A stretch of 14,576 bases of DNA, from contig JAISBQ010000087.1 of the NCBI GenBank assembly GCA_031266115.1, positions 1 to 14,576 of the forward strand, written 5' to 3'. The DNA comes from Bifidobacteriaceae bacterium. GTDB taxonomy: Bacteria > Actinomycetota > Actinomycetes > Actinomycetales > WQXJ01. The notes beneath the pieces are model-generated. The model was not told where the DNA came from. It saw nothing but the letters and a program-made list of their open reading frames with translations, and ran no database searches. A program made the position numbers and the translations under genes. This document shows positions 1 to 6,225 of the stretch, piece by piece (within the stretch, counting starts at the first letter, position 1; each line of letters begins with the position of its first letter).

Positions 1-119
1 CCCTCGGGTTCAGGAACCTCGCCAACTATGTCACCCGCGCCCTACTCGACACCGGCGGCTTCAGACCCAAAATCCAGACACTCCTCACATGACCACTACA
101 CCCTCAAATCCGAAGAGCC
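1..119 (+). mobile_element. Right end of an ISL3-family insertion sequence (left part outside the window)
   Basis: The sequence at 110-119 reads CCGAAGAGCC, which on the other strand is GGCTCTTCGG. From memory, ISL3-family elements of actinobacteria and corynebacteria begin with GGCTCTTC-type terminal inverted repeats. The end of the transposase frame (stop at 90-92) lies about 27 bases inside this terminus, as expected for such compact elements. ISL3 elements normally make 8-base target duplications; the candidate here would be the eight bases after the end (120-127, cctaaagt), but the left copy is outside the window. The exact border could be off by one or two bases. Confidence 0.7.
3..92 (+). 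CDS. ISL3-family transposase, C-terminal fragment (5' end outside the window)
   Basis: Twenty-nine codons are visible before TGA at 90-92. They contain a GFRNLANYVTRALL segment. This resembles the C-terminal signature of ISL3-type DDE transposases (G-[FY]-x-N-x-x-N-Y-x-x-R-x-L-L), which cut and join the element ends. The catalytic residues lie upstream of the window and cannot be inspected. The frame is open from the first base, so nothing suggests that the visible part is broken. The nearby terminal repeat supports the call. Another IS family with a similar C-terminus remains possible. Confidence 0.65.
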   Translation, partial: LGFRNLANYVTRALLDTGGFRPKIQTLLT

Positions 120-884
120 CCTAAAGTGGTCGAATTGCCGAATGCTGGAGTTGAAACTGTTTGGCACCTCAGTCCTCCCGCCCAGACCCTGCGGATAATA
201 GGTGTTGTCGCCCTCGAAGTACACGGTGTACTGGCTGCCTACTGCGGCGGAGAACCTCACCACGCTTCCTTCGCCGACTTGCGTCTTCCCACTCGGCACC
301 CACCCACCTGGGCCGCTGTCCGGTGAGTAGAACGGGTCATATACGTTGGTCGTCGTGAGCCGGTTACCCCAAGGGGTCACCCCGGAGCCGACTGCCGCGC
401 CCTTCAGGATGACCGTAGCGAGCCTCGCCCGGATGGTGATGACCTGGCCGGCGTTGCCCGAGGACACCGTCAGGCGCGTGGCCGGGGTGGGCCCGTCAAC
501 GGTGTACACCACACCGCCCGTTTCGTTCGTCACCGCCATCGTGTAGCACTGGCCGGCGTAGCTAGGGAAAGAGAAGGTGCCATCGACGTTGGTCGTCGGC
601 AAATCCACCACATTCGCGACATGGTTGCGCGGCGTCATCAAGTCCTTGCCGGTGGTGCAGTCGATGTTGTCGTAGTAGTAGCGCAGGCCGGCCGCCGGAG
701 CGCCGTCCACGTACACGATGGTGCCGGAGATCGTCTCGGTGGGCTCAGCGGCCGGGGCCGGTGGCGGGTCGCCATCCGCGCCGATGGCGACGCCGGCCGG
801 CAGCGCAAGGCCGAGTAGCGCAGCGCCCAGGACGGCGAAGCCGAAGCGCCCACGTGGGAGACGGGTACAGGGGATTCTTGTCAT
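96..884 (-). CDS. Secreted protein with regulatory-like beta-sandwich repeats, 3' end truncated by the IS
   Basis: The 262-residue product starts with a signal peptide: basic residues in 1-13, then a hydrophobic core, with probable cleavage near residue 36 (AIG-AD). A short Pro/Ala linker follows. Two stretches (about 48-150 and 155-250) look like carboxypeptidase-regulatory/prealbumin-type beta-sandwich repeats, with ISGTIVYVDG, a DGTFSF turn and a YYPQGLGG segment. The role is unknown; binding or cell-surface display is a guess. The last seven codons (GSSDLRV) and the TAG stop are read from the IS terminal repeat at 96-119, so the native C-terminus is lost and the gene may be non-functional. 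The ATG (882-884) overlaps the ispH stop as ATGA, with AAGG eight bases upstream, so translation is probably coupled to ispH. Confidence 0.65.
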   Translation of the reverse strand: MTRIPCTRLPRGRFGFAVLGAALLGLALPAGVAIGADGDPPPAPAAEPTETISGTIVYVDGAPAAGLRYYYDNIDCTTGKDLMTPRNHVANVVDLPTTNVDGTFSFPSYAGQCYTMAVTNETGGVVYTVDGPTPATRLTVSSGNAGQVITIRARLATVILKGAAVGSGVTPWGNRLTTTNVYDPFYSPDSGPGGWVPSGKTQVGEGSVVRFSAAVGSQYTVYFEGDNTYYPQGLGGRTEVPNSFNSSIRQFDHFRGSSDLRV

Positions 885-1834
885 GGGCGCAACCTTAGTT
901 CTCGCGGGAGAGCGAAGGCGAGCGCCTCGGCTGCGCTCGCCACCTCCTCGACCACTGTAAAACCCAACCGGCGAAGGTGCGCGACGGCATCGTCCACCAA
1001 GTCCTCCGGCACCGATGCTCCCGAGGTCAGACCCACAGTCCGCAAGCCATCCACCCAGGTCGGGTCGATATCTGTGGCGCGATCGATCCGATAGGCAGCC
1101 CCCGCACCCGCTCTGCGCGCGACTTCAACCAGGCGAACCGAATTGGAGGAATTGGCTGATCCAACGACAATCACGGCATCACTCAATGGGGCGATTTGCT
1201 TGACGGCTGCCTGCCTGTTTTGAGTGGCGTAGCAAATGTCGTCGCTCGGCGGATCCTCCAACAGCGCGAAACGCTCACGTAAACGGTGGACGGTGTGTGC
1301 TGTTTCATCCACGGACAGGGTGGTCTGGCTGAGCCACACGATCCTGGTGGGGTCGGCGACTTCGAGGCCATCCACCTCTTCGGGTGTGCCCAGAACATGA
1401 ATACGACCGGGCGCTTGGCCCGCGGTGCCCTCCACCTCTTCGTGACCGGCGTGGCCGATCAGCACGATCTCGTAACCCTCCGCCGCGAACCGGACCGCCT
1501 CCTTGTGGACCTTGGTCACCAACGGACACGTCGCATCAATGGTGATCAAGTCGCGCTCAGCGGCTTGGCGGCGGACATGCGGCGCGATGCCGTGGGCGGA
1601 AAAGACGATCCGTGCGCCGTGCGGCACATCGTCGACATCGTGCACAAACACGGCCCCCATCGCGGCCAGGCGCGCGACCACGTGGGTGTTGTGCACAATC
1701 TGCCCCCGCACATAGACCGGCGGACCGTACAGGCCGAGCGCTTTGATCACGCTGGCGACGGCGCGGTCCACCCCGGCACAGTAGCCGCGCGGCGCCGCGA
1801 CCAAGACCCGCCGCTCACCGCTCACGCCCGCCAT
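881..1834 (-). CDS. ispH: 4-hydroxy-3-methylbut-2-enyl diphosphate reductase (IspH/LytB)
   Basis: IspH is the cytosolic [4Fe-4S] enzyme that makes IPP and DMAPP in the last step of the MEP isoprenoid pathway. All family landmarks are present in order: APRGYCAGVDRA (first cluster cysteine), HNTHVV, FSAHGI, DATCPLVTKVH (second cysteine), GHAGHEEVEGT, SQTTLSVDET, DICYATQNRQ (third cysteine), GSANSSNS and SGASVPE. Length is 317 residues from the ATG at 1832-1834, which puts the first motif about 13 residues in, as in most homologues. A GTG at 1883-1885 would add 17 residues but has no good ribosome site. The stop overlaps the secreted-protein start (ATGA). The product would supply the prenyl substrates used by the UppS-type enzyme at 7731-8492. 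Confidence 0.97.
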   Translation of the reverse strand: MAGVSGERRVLVAAPRGYCAGVDRAVASVIKALGLYGPPVYVRGQIVHNTHVVARLAAMGAVFVHDVDDVPHGARIVFSAHGIAPHVRRQAAERDLITIDATCPLVTKVHKEAVRFAAEGYEIVLIGHAGHEEVEGTAGQAPGRIHVLGTPEEVDGLEVADPTRIVWLSQTTLSVDETAHTVHRLRERFALLEDPPSDDICYATQNRQAAVKQIAPLSDAVIVVGSANSSNSVRLVEVARRAGAGAAYRIDRATDIDPTWVDGLRTVGLTSGASVPEDLVDDAVAHLRRLGFTVVEEVASAAEALAFALPRELRLRP

Positions 1835-1926
1835 CCTAGGAGTCCCGACGCGCTGCCGGTTCCGTCCACATCGGCGACTGTCCACAGTCCGTGGGCCCGT
1901 CGGCCGTAGCCGCGGCCACAGGCGGG

Positions 1927-1932
1927 CACAGT
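1927..1932 (+). promoter_or_regulatory. Possible degenerate -10 hexamer for a leaderless start at 1939
   Basis: CACAGT lies exactly six bases before the ATG at 1939, the same geometry as the TANNNT boxes before xseA and xseB. The first base departs from consensus and no -35 box is convincing. This is an inference from the shared spacing only. Confidence 0.25.
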
Positions 1933-1938
1933 GGACCC

Positions 1939-2898
1939 ATGATCACGCCTAACTCTGTGTCCGCGGTTTCCCCTCCCCTTCGACGCGGCGTCCACGCGAC
2001 AACCAAGATCTCTCGCCACAGCGTGGTGACACCTGGTCAAGCGGCCAAGGCCGGCATTACCAGGAACCAGCTGCGCGGACCGGGGTTTCAGCAAGTGATC
2101 TATGGTGTCCACGCGCGGTGCGATCATCCGGACCCTCGAAGCCTAGAGACACGGACTCGTTCATTTCTCGCAACTACGCACCGCGCAGCTCTCGCGGCGT
2201 CGGTATCGGCACTAGTCCTGTGGGGAGTCCAAGTCCCAGGTCGCTTGACTCGTGACACCACGATTCATGTCCTCATCCCCATCCGGGGTGCCCATCCGCA
2301 GCGCACCGGCGTCGCGGTCCATTGGAGCCGGAACATCGCATCCGTGCCCAAGTCCACGACCCCACACGGCATCCCCGCATGCGACCCCATTGAAGCGTGG
2401 ATGCAAGCGGCATCACTCGCTACCCACGAGGAACTCGTCCAACTCGGCGATCAACTCGTGCGCTTCAATGACCCCCTCACCACAATGCCTGACTTGCGCC
2501 GACGTCTGAGTCGCTCGGATCGGCGACGCCATGTCCGTGCGCTGCGCCGCGCTATGGAAGACATCCGTCCAGGTACTCAAAGCATCCTCGAGACTTGGCT
2601 ACGGCTCCGGGCCTTCGAAGCCGGTCTGCCCGAGCCGCTGGTCAACGAGCCCATCTACGACAAGACCGGCAGATTCGTGGCCCGTCCCGACCTGTATTGG
2701 CCGGCCCTTCGTCTCGCCGGGGAATACGACGGCGACTACCACGGCGACCCCACCCAGCGTCTCAGGGATAACGATCGGCGCCGGCGCCTTGATGCGCAAG
2801 GCATCGCCGTCGTCGTCGCCACCAAGGCAGACCTTGCTGACCCCTCACACCTCATCCGTTCGCTCCAACAAGCCCACGCCCGCGCCCGAACCGCCTGA
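1939..2898 (+). CDS. Winged-helix (AbiEi-like) plus PD-(D/E)XK/Vsr-like nuclease-domain protein
   Basis: The 319-residue product belongs to a common but poorly characterised actinobacterial type. Residues about 28-65 (HSVVTPGQAAKAGITRNQLR, then a GVHARCD strand) resemble the winged-helix domain of AbiEi-type antitoxins. The C-terminal part (about 249-310) resembles a DUF559/Vsr-like nuclease fold: RPDLYWPALRLAGEYDGDYH gives Asp251, Glu262, Asp264 and His268, followed by an Arg-rich helix and a hydrophobic strand. No substrate is known for this type; involvement in DNA processing or defence is speculation. A GTG at 1891 would extend it by 16 residues, but the ATG fits the domain better. It diverges from ispH and has no toxin partner beside it. 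Confidence 0.7.
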   Translation: MITPNSVSAVSPPLRRGVHATTKISRHSVVTPGQAAKAGITRNQLRGPGFQQVIYGVHARCDHPDPRSLETRTRSFLATTHRAALAASVSALVLWGVQVPGRLTRDTTIHVLIPIRGAHPQRTGVAVHWSRNIASVPKSTTPHGIPACDPIEAWMQAASLATHEELVQLGDQLVRFNDPLTTMPDLRRRLSRSDRRRHVRALRRAMEDIRPGTQSILETWLRLRAFEAGLPEPLVNEPIYDKTGRFVARPDLYWPALRLAGEYDGDYHGDPTQRLRDNDRRRRLDAQGIAVVVATKADLADPSHLIRSLQQAHARARTA

Positions 2899-2937
2899 CA
2901 CCCCAACCCCATGGCTCCACCCGTGACACTCAACCCC

Positions 2938-2996
2938 AAGTTGCCGGTCTGCGTGGCGAAATGGCCCGTTTTCGCACCCAAACCCGCAACTCGGCG
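2938..2996. repeat. Palindromic repeat unit, copy 1
   Basis: A 59-base unit that recurs 83 bases downstream with about six differences. Its ends are inverted copies (AGTTGCCGG at the left, CCCGCAACT at the right, one mismatch), and an inner dyad GCGAAA...TTTCGC lies in the middle. A single strand could therefore fold into a nested hairpin. It lies 39 bases after the stop of the upstream gene, so it may also act in transcript processing or termination. Confidence 0.7.
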
Positions 2997-3017
2997 GTGG
3001 TGGAGGCAGGATTTGTT

Positions 3018-3079
3018 GCCGAGTTGCCGGTCTACGTGGCGAAATGGGCCTTTTCAGCACCCAAACCCGCAACTCGGCG
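3018..3079. repeat. Palindromic repeat unit, copy 2
   Basis: Second copy, in the same orientation as the first. The outer arms GCCGAGTTGC (3018-3027) and GCAACTCGGC (3069-3078) are a perfect ten-base inverted repeat, and GAAA/TTTC forms an inner pair. The copies are separated by an unrelated spacer (2997-3017). The structure resembles REP-type palindromic units; I do not recognise a named family. Confidence 0.75.
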
Positions 3080-3277
3080 AAAGAGGGGCGCGATCTTGCA
3101 TCGCGTTGCCGCTTGCGTGGAGTATTCGCGGGTCTTGTCGCGCAAGCCCACGGGTCCAACGATGACGCGACACCGGATACCTTCACCGGACGCGTCGGCG
3201 AGGACCCGTGGACTGCCGGTGTGATGACGCTGAACGTGCCACGTCGCCCCATAGGTTGACGGAAACCCGACGCGAGA

Positions 3278-3354
3278 ATCATGACCCCGCGCCCGTGGCC
3301 GGGTAGGGCCAGGACGTGGACGTGGGAGCGGGCTTCCGATCATGACCCCGTGCC
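3278..3354 (+). repeat. Pair of short direct repeats upstream of xseA
   Basis: ATCATGACCCCG followed by C/T and then GCCC occurs at 3278-3294 and again at 3338-3354, 60 bases apart, with one internal difference. It might be a double binding site or a remnant of local duplication. The function is unknown. Confidence 0.45.
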
Positions 3355-3389
3355 CCGGGGTCGCGTGAGACCCGTGGGGCGTGCACTCC

Positions 3390-3395
3390 TAGGCT
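3390..3395 (+). promoter_or_regulatory. -10 box (TAGGCT) of a probable leaderless xseA promoter
   Basis: TAGGCT fits the actinobacterial sigma-A TANNNT -10 consensus. It is followed by exactly six bases (all G) and then the ATG at 3402, so transcription would begin at or next to the start codon. No clear -35 hexamer is seen. The G run could instead act as a poor Shine-Dalgarno sequence, but it abuts the ATG and is too close. Confidence 0.45.
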
Positions 3396-3401
3396 GGGGG
3401 G

Positions 3402-4655
3402 ATGGACGTGTCTTCCCAGGCCTCGGCGGGCGCCGGTGTCGCGGCTCCGCGCACAGGGACATCACCCGATACGCCGTGGTCCGTCAAGGATGTGACCTCC
3501 CGGATCAAGACCTACATCGACCGCCTCGGAGCGGTGTGGATTGAGGGACAGATCGTCGAGCTGACCCGCCGCCCCGGCGCCAAGGTGGCCTACGCGACCC
3601 TGCGGGATCCCGACGAGAACTTCTCCATCTCTCTGACGGTGTTCACCTCGATACTCGACGCGATGGACGGCCCGCTCGCGTCCGGTACACGCGTGGTTGT
3701 CAACGCCAAACCCAGCTTCTGGCCAGTGCGCGGGTCGCTGTCGCTCCAGGCCCGTGAGATCAGGCGCGTCGGCATCGGCGATCTCCTCGCACGGATCGAG
3801 AGACTCAAGCGAGCCCTGGCCGCCGAAGGGTTGTTTGCCTCCGCTCGCAAGCGAGCACTGCCCACGATCCCGCGGCGCATTGGCCTGATCGCCGGCCGAG
3901 CCTCAGACGCGGAGAAGGACGTGCTGGTCAATGCCCGGTTGAGGTGGCCTGCCGCCGAGTTCGAGATCCGCGAAGTCGCGGTCCAGGGCGAACGCTCACC
4001 CGCTGAGGTGATCGCCGCTCTGCGGAACCTCGACGCCCACCCCGATGTGGATGTCATTGTCATCGCCAGAGGCGGCGGCGCCCTCGAAGACCTCATCGGG
4101 TTCAGCGATGAGGCCCTGATCCGCGCCGTCGCTGAAGCAACCACCCCGGTGGTCTCGGCCATCGGGCACGAGAATGACTCCCCACTGCTCGACCTCGTCG
4201 CCGATCTTCGGGCCTCGACGCCCACGGATGCCGCCAAGAGGATCGTCCCCGACCTCGCTGCTGAACTCGCGGCACTCACTCGCGCCCGCGAGCAGATGAC
4301 CCGTGCGGTGCGGGCGCATCTCGACACCGAGGCTGCGAGACTCGCCCAGGTCCGCTCCCGTCCCGTGTTGGCGAACCCGGCATGGATCTTCGACGCCCGC
4401 GCCGCCGATCTCGCAACCCTGAGCGGCGACCTCACCCGCGGGATGCACGCCTATCTCGACATCCGCGCCGCGGATGGCCGCACGCTCAACGCGTCGCTCG
4501 TCGCCCTGTCACCTCAAGGGACTCTGGACCGGGGGTACGGGATCGTCAGGACGGCGAACGGCACCATCGTCCGCGATGCCGCGACTGTGCGCCTGACCGA
4601 GGAAGTCCACATCCGCGTCGCCACCGGAGAATTCGCCGCACAGCGACGCTCCTAG
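3402..4655 (+). CDS. xseA: Exodeoxyribonuclease VII large subunit
   Basis: XseA is the catalytic subunit of exonuclease VII, which degrades single-stranded DNA from both ends in repair and recombination. The 417-residue product shows the N-terminal OB-fold (about 25-120, with WIEGQIVELTRRPGAKVAYA), the catalytic core with ARGGGALEDL (about 221-231) and GHENDSPLLDLVADLRASTP (about 254-273), a helical region rich in Ala, Arg and Glu, and the C-terminal LDRGYGIV segment. Length is normal for the family. The ATG is preceded by a putative leaderless promoter. xseB follows after 78 bases, the usual partner order. Confidence 0.96.
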   Translation: MDVSSQASAGAGVAAPRTGTSPDTPWSVKDVTSRIKTYIDRLGAVWIEGQIVELTRRPGAKVAYATLRDPDENFSISLTVFTSILDAMDGPLASGTRVVVNAKPSFWPVRGSLSLQAREIRRVGIGDLLARIERLKRALAAEGLFASARKRALPTIPRRIGLIAGRASDAEKDVLVNARLRWPAAEFEIREVAVQGERSPAEVIAALRNLDAHPDVDVIVIARGGGALEDLIGFSDEALIRAVAEATTPVVSAIGHENDSPLLDLVADLRASTPTDAAKRIVPDLAAELAALTRAREQMTRAVRAHLDTEAARLAQVRSRPVLANPAWIFDARAADLATLSGDLTRGMHAYLDIRAADGRTLNASLVALSPQGTLDRGYGIVRTANGTIVRDAATVRLTEEVHIRVATGEFAAQRRS

Positions 4656-4721
4656 CGCCCGCGCCGCGGACGCCCGCGCTGGCGCCGGCACCAGATGCCC
4701 GCAGACAGGTCACACGGTGGT

Positions 4722-4727
4722 TAGCTT
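4722..4727 (+). promoter_or_regulatory. -10 box (TAGCTT) of a probable leaderless xseB promoter
   Basis: TAGCTT lies exactly six bases before the ATG at 4734, the same spacing as in front of xseA. No Shine-Dalgarno sequence precedes this ATG, which supports leaderless initiation. It would give xseB and the sugar kinase a promoter separate from that of xseA. The -35 region is not convincing. Confidence 0.45.
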
Positions 4728-4733
4728 GTCCCC

Positions 4734-5201
4734 ATGCCCTCACCTCACCGCGCGTCCGATGACGTCGCGAATCTCACGTACGAGCAGGCGCGCGCTGGCC
4801 TTGTCTCGGTGATCCAGACCCTAGAGGCCGGAGCCGAGACCCTCGACCAGTCCCTCGCCCTGTGGGAGCGCGGCGAAGCGCTCGCACGGCGGTGCCAGAT
4901 GCTGCTCGACGGTGCTCGCGCCCGCCTGGACGCCGCCCGTCCCACCGACGATGCCGGCCCCGCAGACCGCGCGCCCGCAGACCCCGGACAGGTCGCGCCC
5001 CCAGGCCCCCGTCCCACCGACGATGCCGATTCCACAGATCCCGCCCTCGCGCACCCCAGCCCCGGACGCGCAGACCCCGGCCCTCGCCTCGCTGACGATC
5101 CCCACACCCCAGACCCCAGTCCCCACCGCACCGCAGACCCCGGCCCCAGTCCCGTCCTCGCCGACCCCGACCCCGACCCCAGTCAAGGAGAACCATCGTG
5201 A
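4734..5201 (+). CDS. xseB: Exodeoxyribonuclease VII small subunit with a long Pro/Asp-rich tail
   Basis: XseB is the small structural subunit that binds along the XseA helices. Residues 14-68 are a typical XseB helical hairpin: LTYEQARAGLVSVIQTLEAG, then LDQSLALWERGEAL and a second amphipathic helix ending in ARARLDAA. The family is usually about 60-90 residues long; this product has 155. The extra 87 residues are almost only Pro, Asp, Ala, Thr, Ser and Gly. They are arranged as degenerate 24-25-residue repeats starting RPTDDAG, RPTDDAD and RLADDPH, and are probably disordered. The stop overlaps the kinase start (GTGA), and the kinase ribosome site lies inside the tail's last codons. Confidence 0.9.
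   Translation: MPSPHRASDDVANLTYEQARAGLVSVIQTLEAGAETLDQSLALWERGEALARRCQMLLDGARARLDAARPTDDAGPADRAPADPGQVAPPGPRPTDDADSTDPALAHPSPGRADPGPRLADDPHTPDPSPHRTADPGPSPVLADPDPDPSQGEPS
4936..5028 (+). repeat. Internal direct repeats in the xseB tail
   Basis: A 21-base sequence starting CCCGTCCCACCGACG occurs identically at 4936-4956 and 5008-5028, exactly 72 bases (24 codons) apart. At the protein level a weaker third copy follows. The in-frame spacing suggests growth of the tail by duplication. Confidence 0.75.
5100..5180 (-). other. G-quadruplex-forming motifs on the minus strand
   Basis: Four C4 runs with three-base loops occur at 5100-5103, 5107-5110, 5114-5117 and 5121-5124, so the minus strand carries GGGG-N3 repeated four times. 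A second cluster has C4 runs at 5138-5141, 5144-5147, 5165-5168, 5171-5174 and 5177-5180. The minus strand is the template for xseB. A quadruplex there could affect transcription into the following kinase gene, but this may be only a by-product of Pro/Asp codons. Confidence 0.6.
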
Positions 5202-6115
5202 CCCCGCCCACCGCCCTGATTCTCGGCGAGTCCCTGATCGACATTGTGCGGCGCGGCAAGTCTGAGAATGAACACCCAGGTGGGAGCCCGATGAACGTTG
5301 CCGTCGGCCTCAGCCGCCTGGAAATGCCGACCACGCTCGGGACATGGATTGGCCCCGACGAACGCGGGCGAGCGATCCGCAGGCACCTGGCCGACTCGGG
5401 GGTCCACCTGGTGCCCGGCTCCGACGGCGCCGAGGAGACCTCGACGGCGATTGCCACGATCGACGATTCAGGCTCGGCGCGCTATCAGTTCTCGCTGTCG
5501 TGGCAGCTACCACCCATCCCGAAATGGCTTCACCCGGCCGTGGTCCACGCCGGCTCAATCGCGGCCGTCCTCGAACCGGGCGGAGCCGCCGTGGTCGCGT
5601 CCCTCAAGGCTGCACACGGCGCCGCAACCATCACCTACGATCCGAACGTCCGGCCCGCCATCATGGGATCGGCTGACAAGGTGTCCTTGCGCATCCAGGA
5701 GTTGGTGAGCTTGGCGGACGTGGTGAAGGTCTCCGAGGAAGACCTCGCCTATCTCTACCCTGACGGCGACGTCATGGAAGAGGCCGCCCACTGGGGAGAG
5801 GCCGGACCCGCCATCGTCGTGGTCACGAAGGGGAAGGGTGGGGCCGTCGGACTGACCGCCAGCGGTCTATGGGTCGAGGTTCCTTCAGCGGCAGCCGTCG
5901 TGGTGGACACCGTGGGCGCGGGCGATTCGTTCATGGCGGGACTGATCTGGGCACTCGGCCAAAGCGGGCTCCTCGGGGGCTCCCGGCGGGGCGCGCTGCG
6001 CGCCATCGGCGAGGCGTGCCTTCGCGACGTCCTCGACCAGGCAACCCGGATCGCCGCCTTCACCGTGGGTAGGGCGGGCGCCAACCCGCCCCGCCTCGCC
6101 CAACTCCTCGGCTGA
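5198..6115 (+). CDS. PfkB-family carbohydrate kinase (fructokinase-like)
   Basis: This 305-residue ribokinase/PfkB-fold enzyme should phosphorylate a sugar with ATP. The N-terminal glycine motif GGSPMNVAVGLSRLEMPTTL (about 28-47) is the substrate-lid region, and DTVGAGDSFMAG at 237-248 is PfkB signature 2, with Asp243 as catalytic base and GAG as anion hole. VVVTKGKGGAVG marks the nucleotide site. Overall features suggest fructokinase-like specificity, but the sugar cannot be fixed by eye. The GTG start overlaps the xseB stop and is preceded by AAGGAG seven bases away, so translation is probably coupled. A metabolic kinase behind xseB is not part of the conserved xse arrangement I know. Confidence 0.88.
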   Translation: MTPPTALILGESLIDIVRRGKSENEHPGGSPMNVAVGLSRLEMPTTLGTWIGPDERGRAIRRHLADSGVHLVPGSDGAEETSTAIATIDDSGSARYQFSLSWQLPPIPKWLHPAVVHAGSIAAVLEPGGAAVVASLKAAHGAATITYDPNVRPAIMGSADKVSLRIQELVSLADVVKVSEEDLAYLYPDGDVMEEAAHWGEAGPAIVVVTKGKGGAVGLTASGLWVEVPSAAAVVVDTVGAGDSFMAGLIWALGQSGLLGGSRRGALRAIGEACLRDVLDQATRIAAFTVGRAGANPPRLAQLLG

Positions 6116-6225
6116 TGACCAGTGAGAACAGCCAAGAGACCGCCAACCAGCGCACGATGACGTCGCGCCGACGCCGGCAAGGATGAGACGGCGGTCCTGG
6201 CGAGACCGGAGTCTGGTTTGGGACG

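Larger units (their letters stand above)
2899..3401. other. Gene-free 503-base interval with palindromic repeats, upstream of xseA
   Basis: No reading frame here looks like a protein: the open frames have no recognisable motif and no ribosome site. The left part holds two copies of a 59-base palindromic unit. The middle (about 3080-3277) shows nothing I can name. The right part holds a short direct repeat and ends in the putative xseA promoter. Confidence 0.6.

Noticed and set aside
96..2898. Secreted protein, ispH and nuclease-like gene as a defence island beside the IS
   Set aside because: ispH is a housekeeping gene, the genes are on opposite strands, and only one of them has any nuclease-like feature; there is no second defence gene to support an island.
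2938..3079. CRISPR-like array
   Set aside because: Only two copies, each strongly palindromic and 59 bases long, with one spacer and no cas genes.
3590..4435. Long minus-strand open frame opposite xseA
   Set aside because: Rich in Ser, Arg and Ala with no motif; it is the reverse-strand image of a G+C-rich gene whose plus-strand product is unmistakable.
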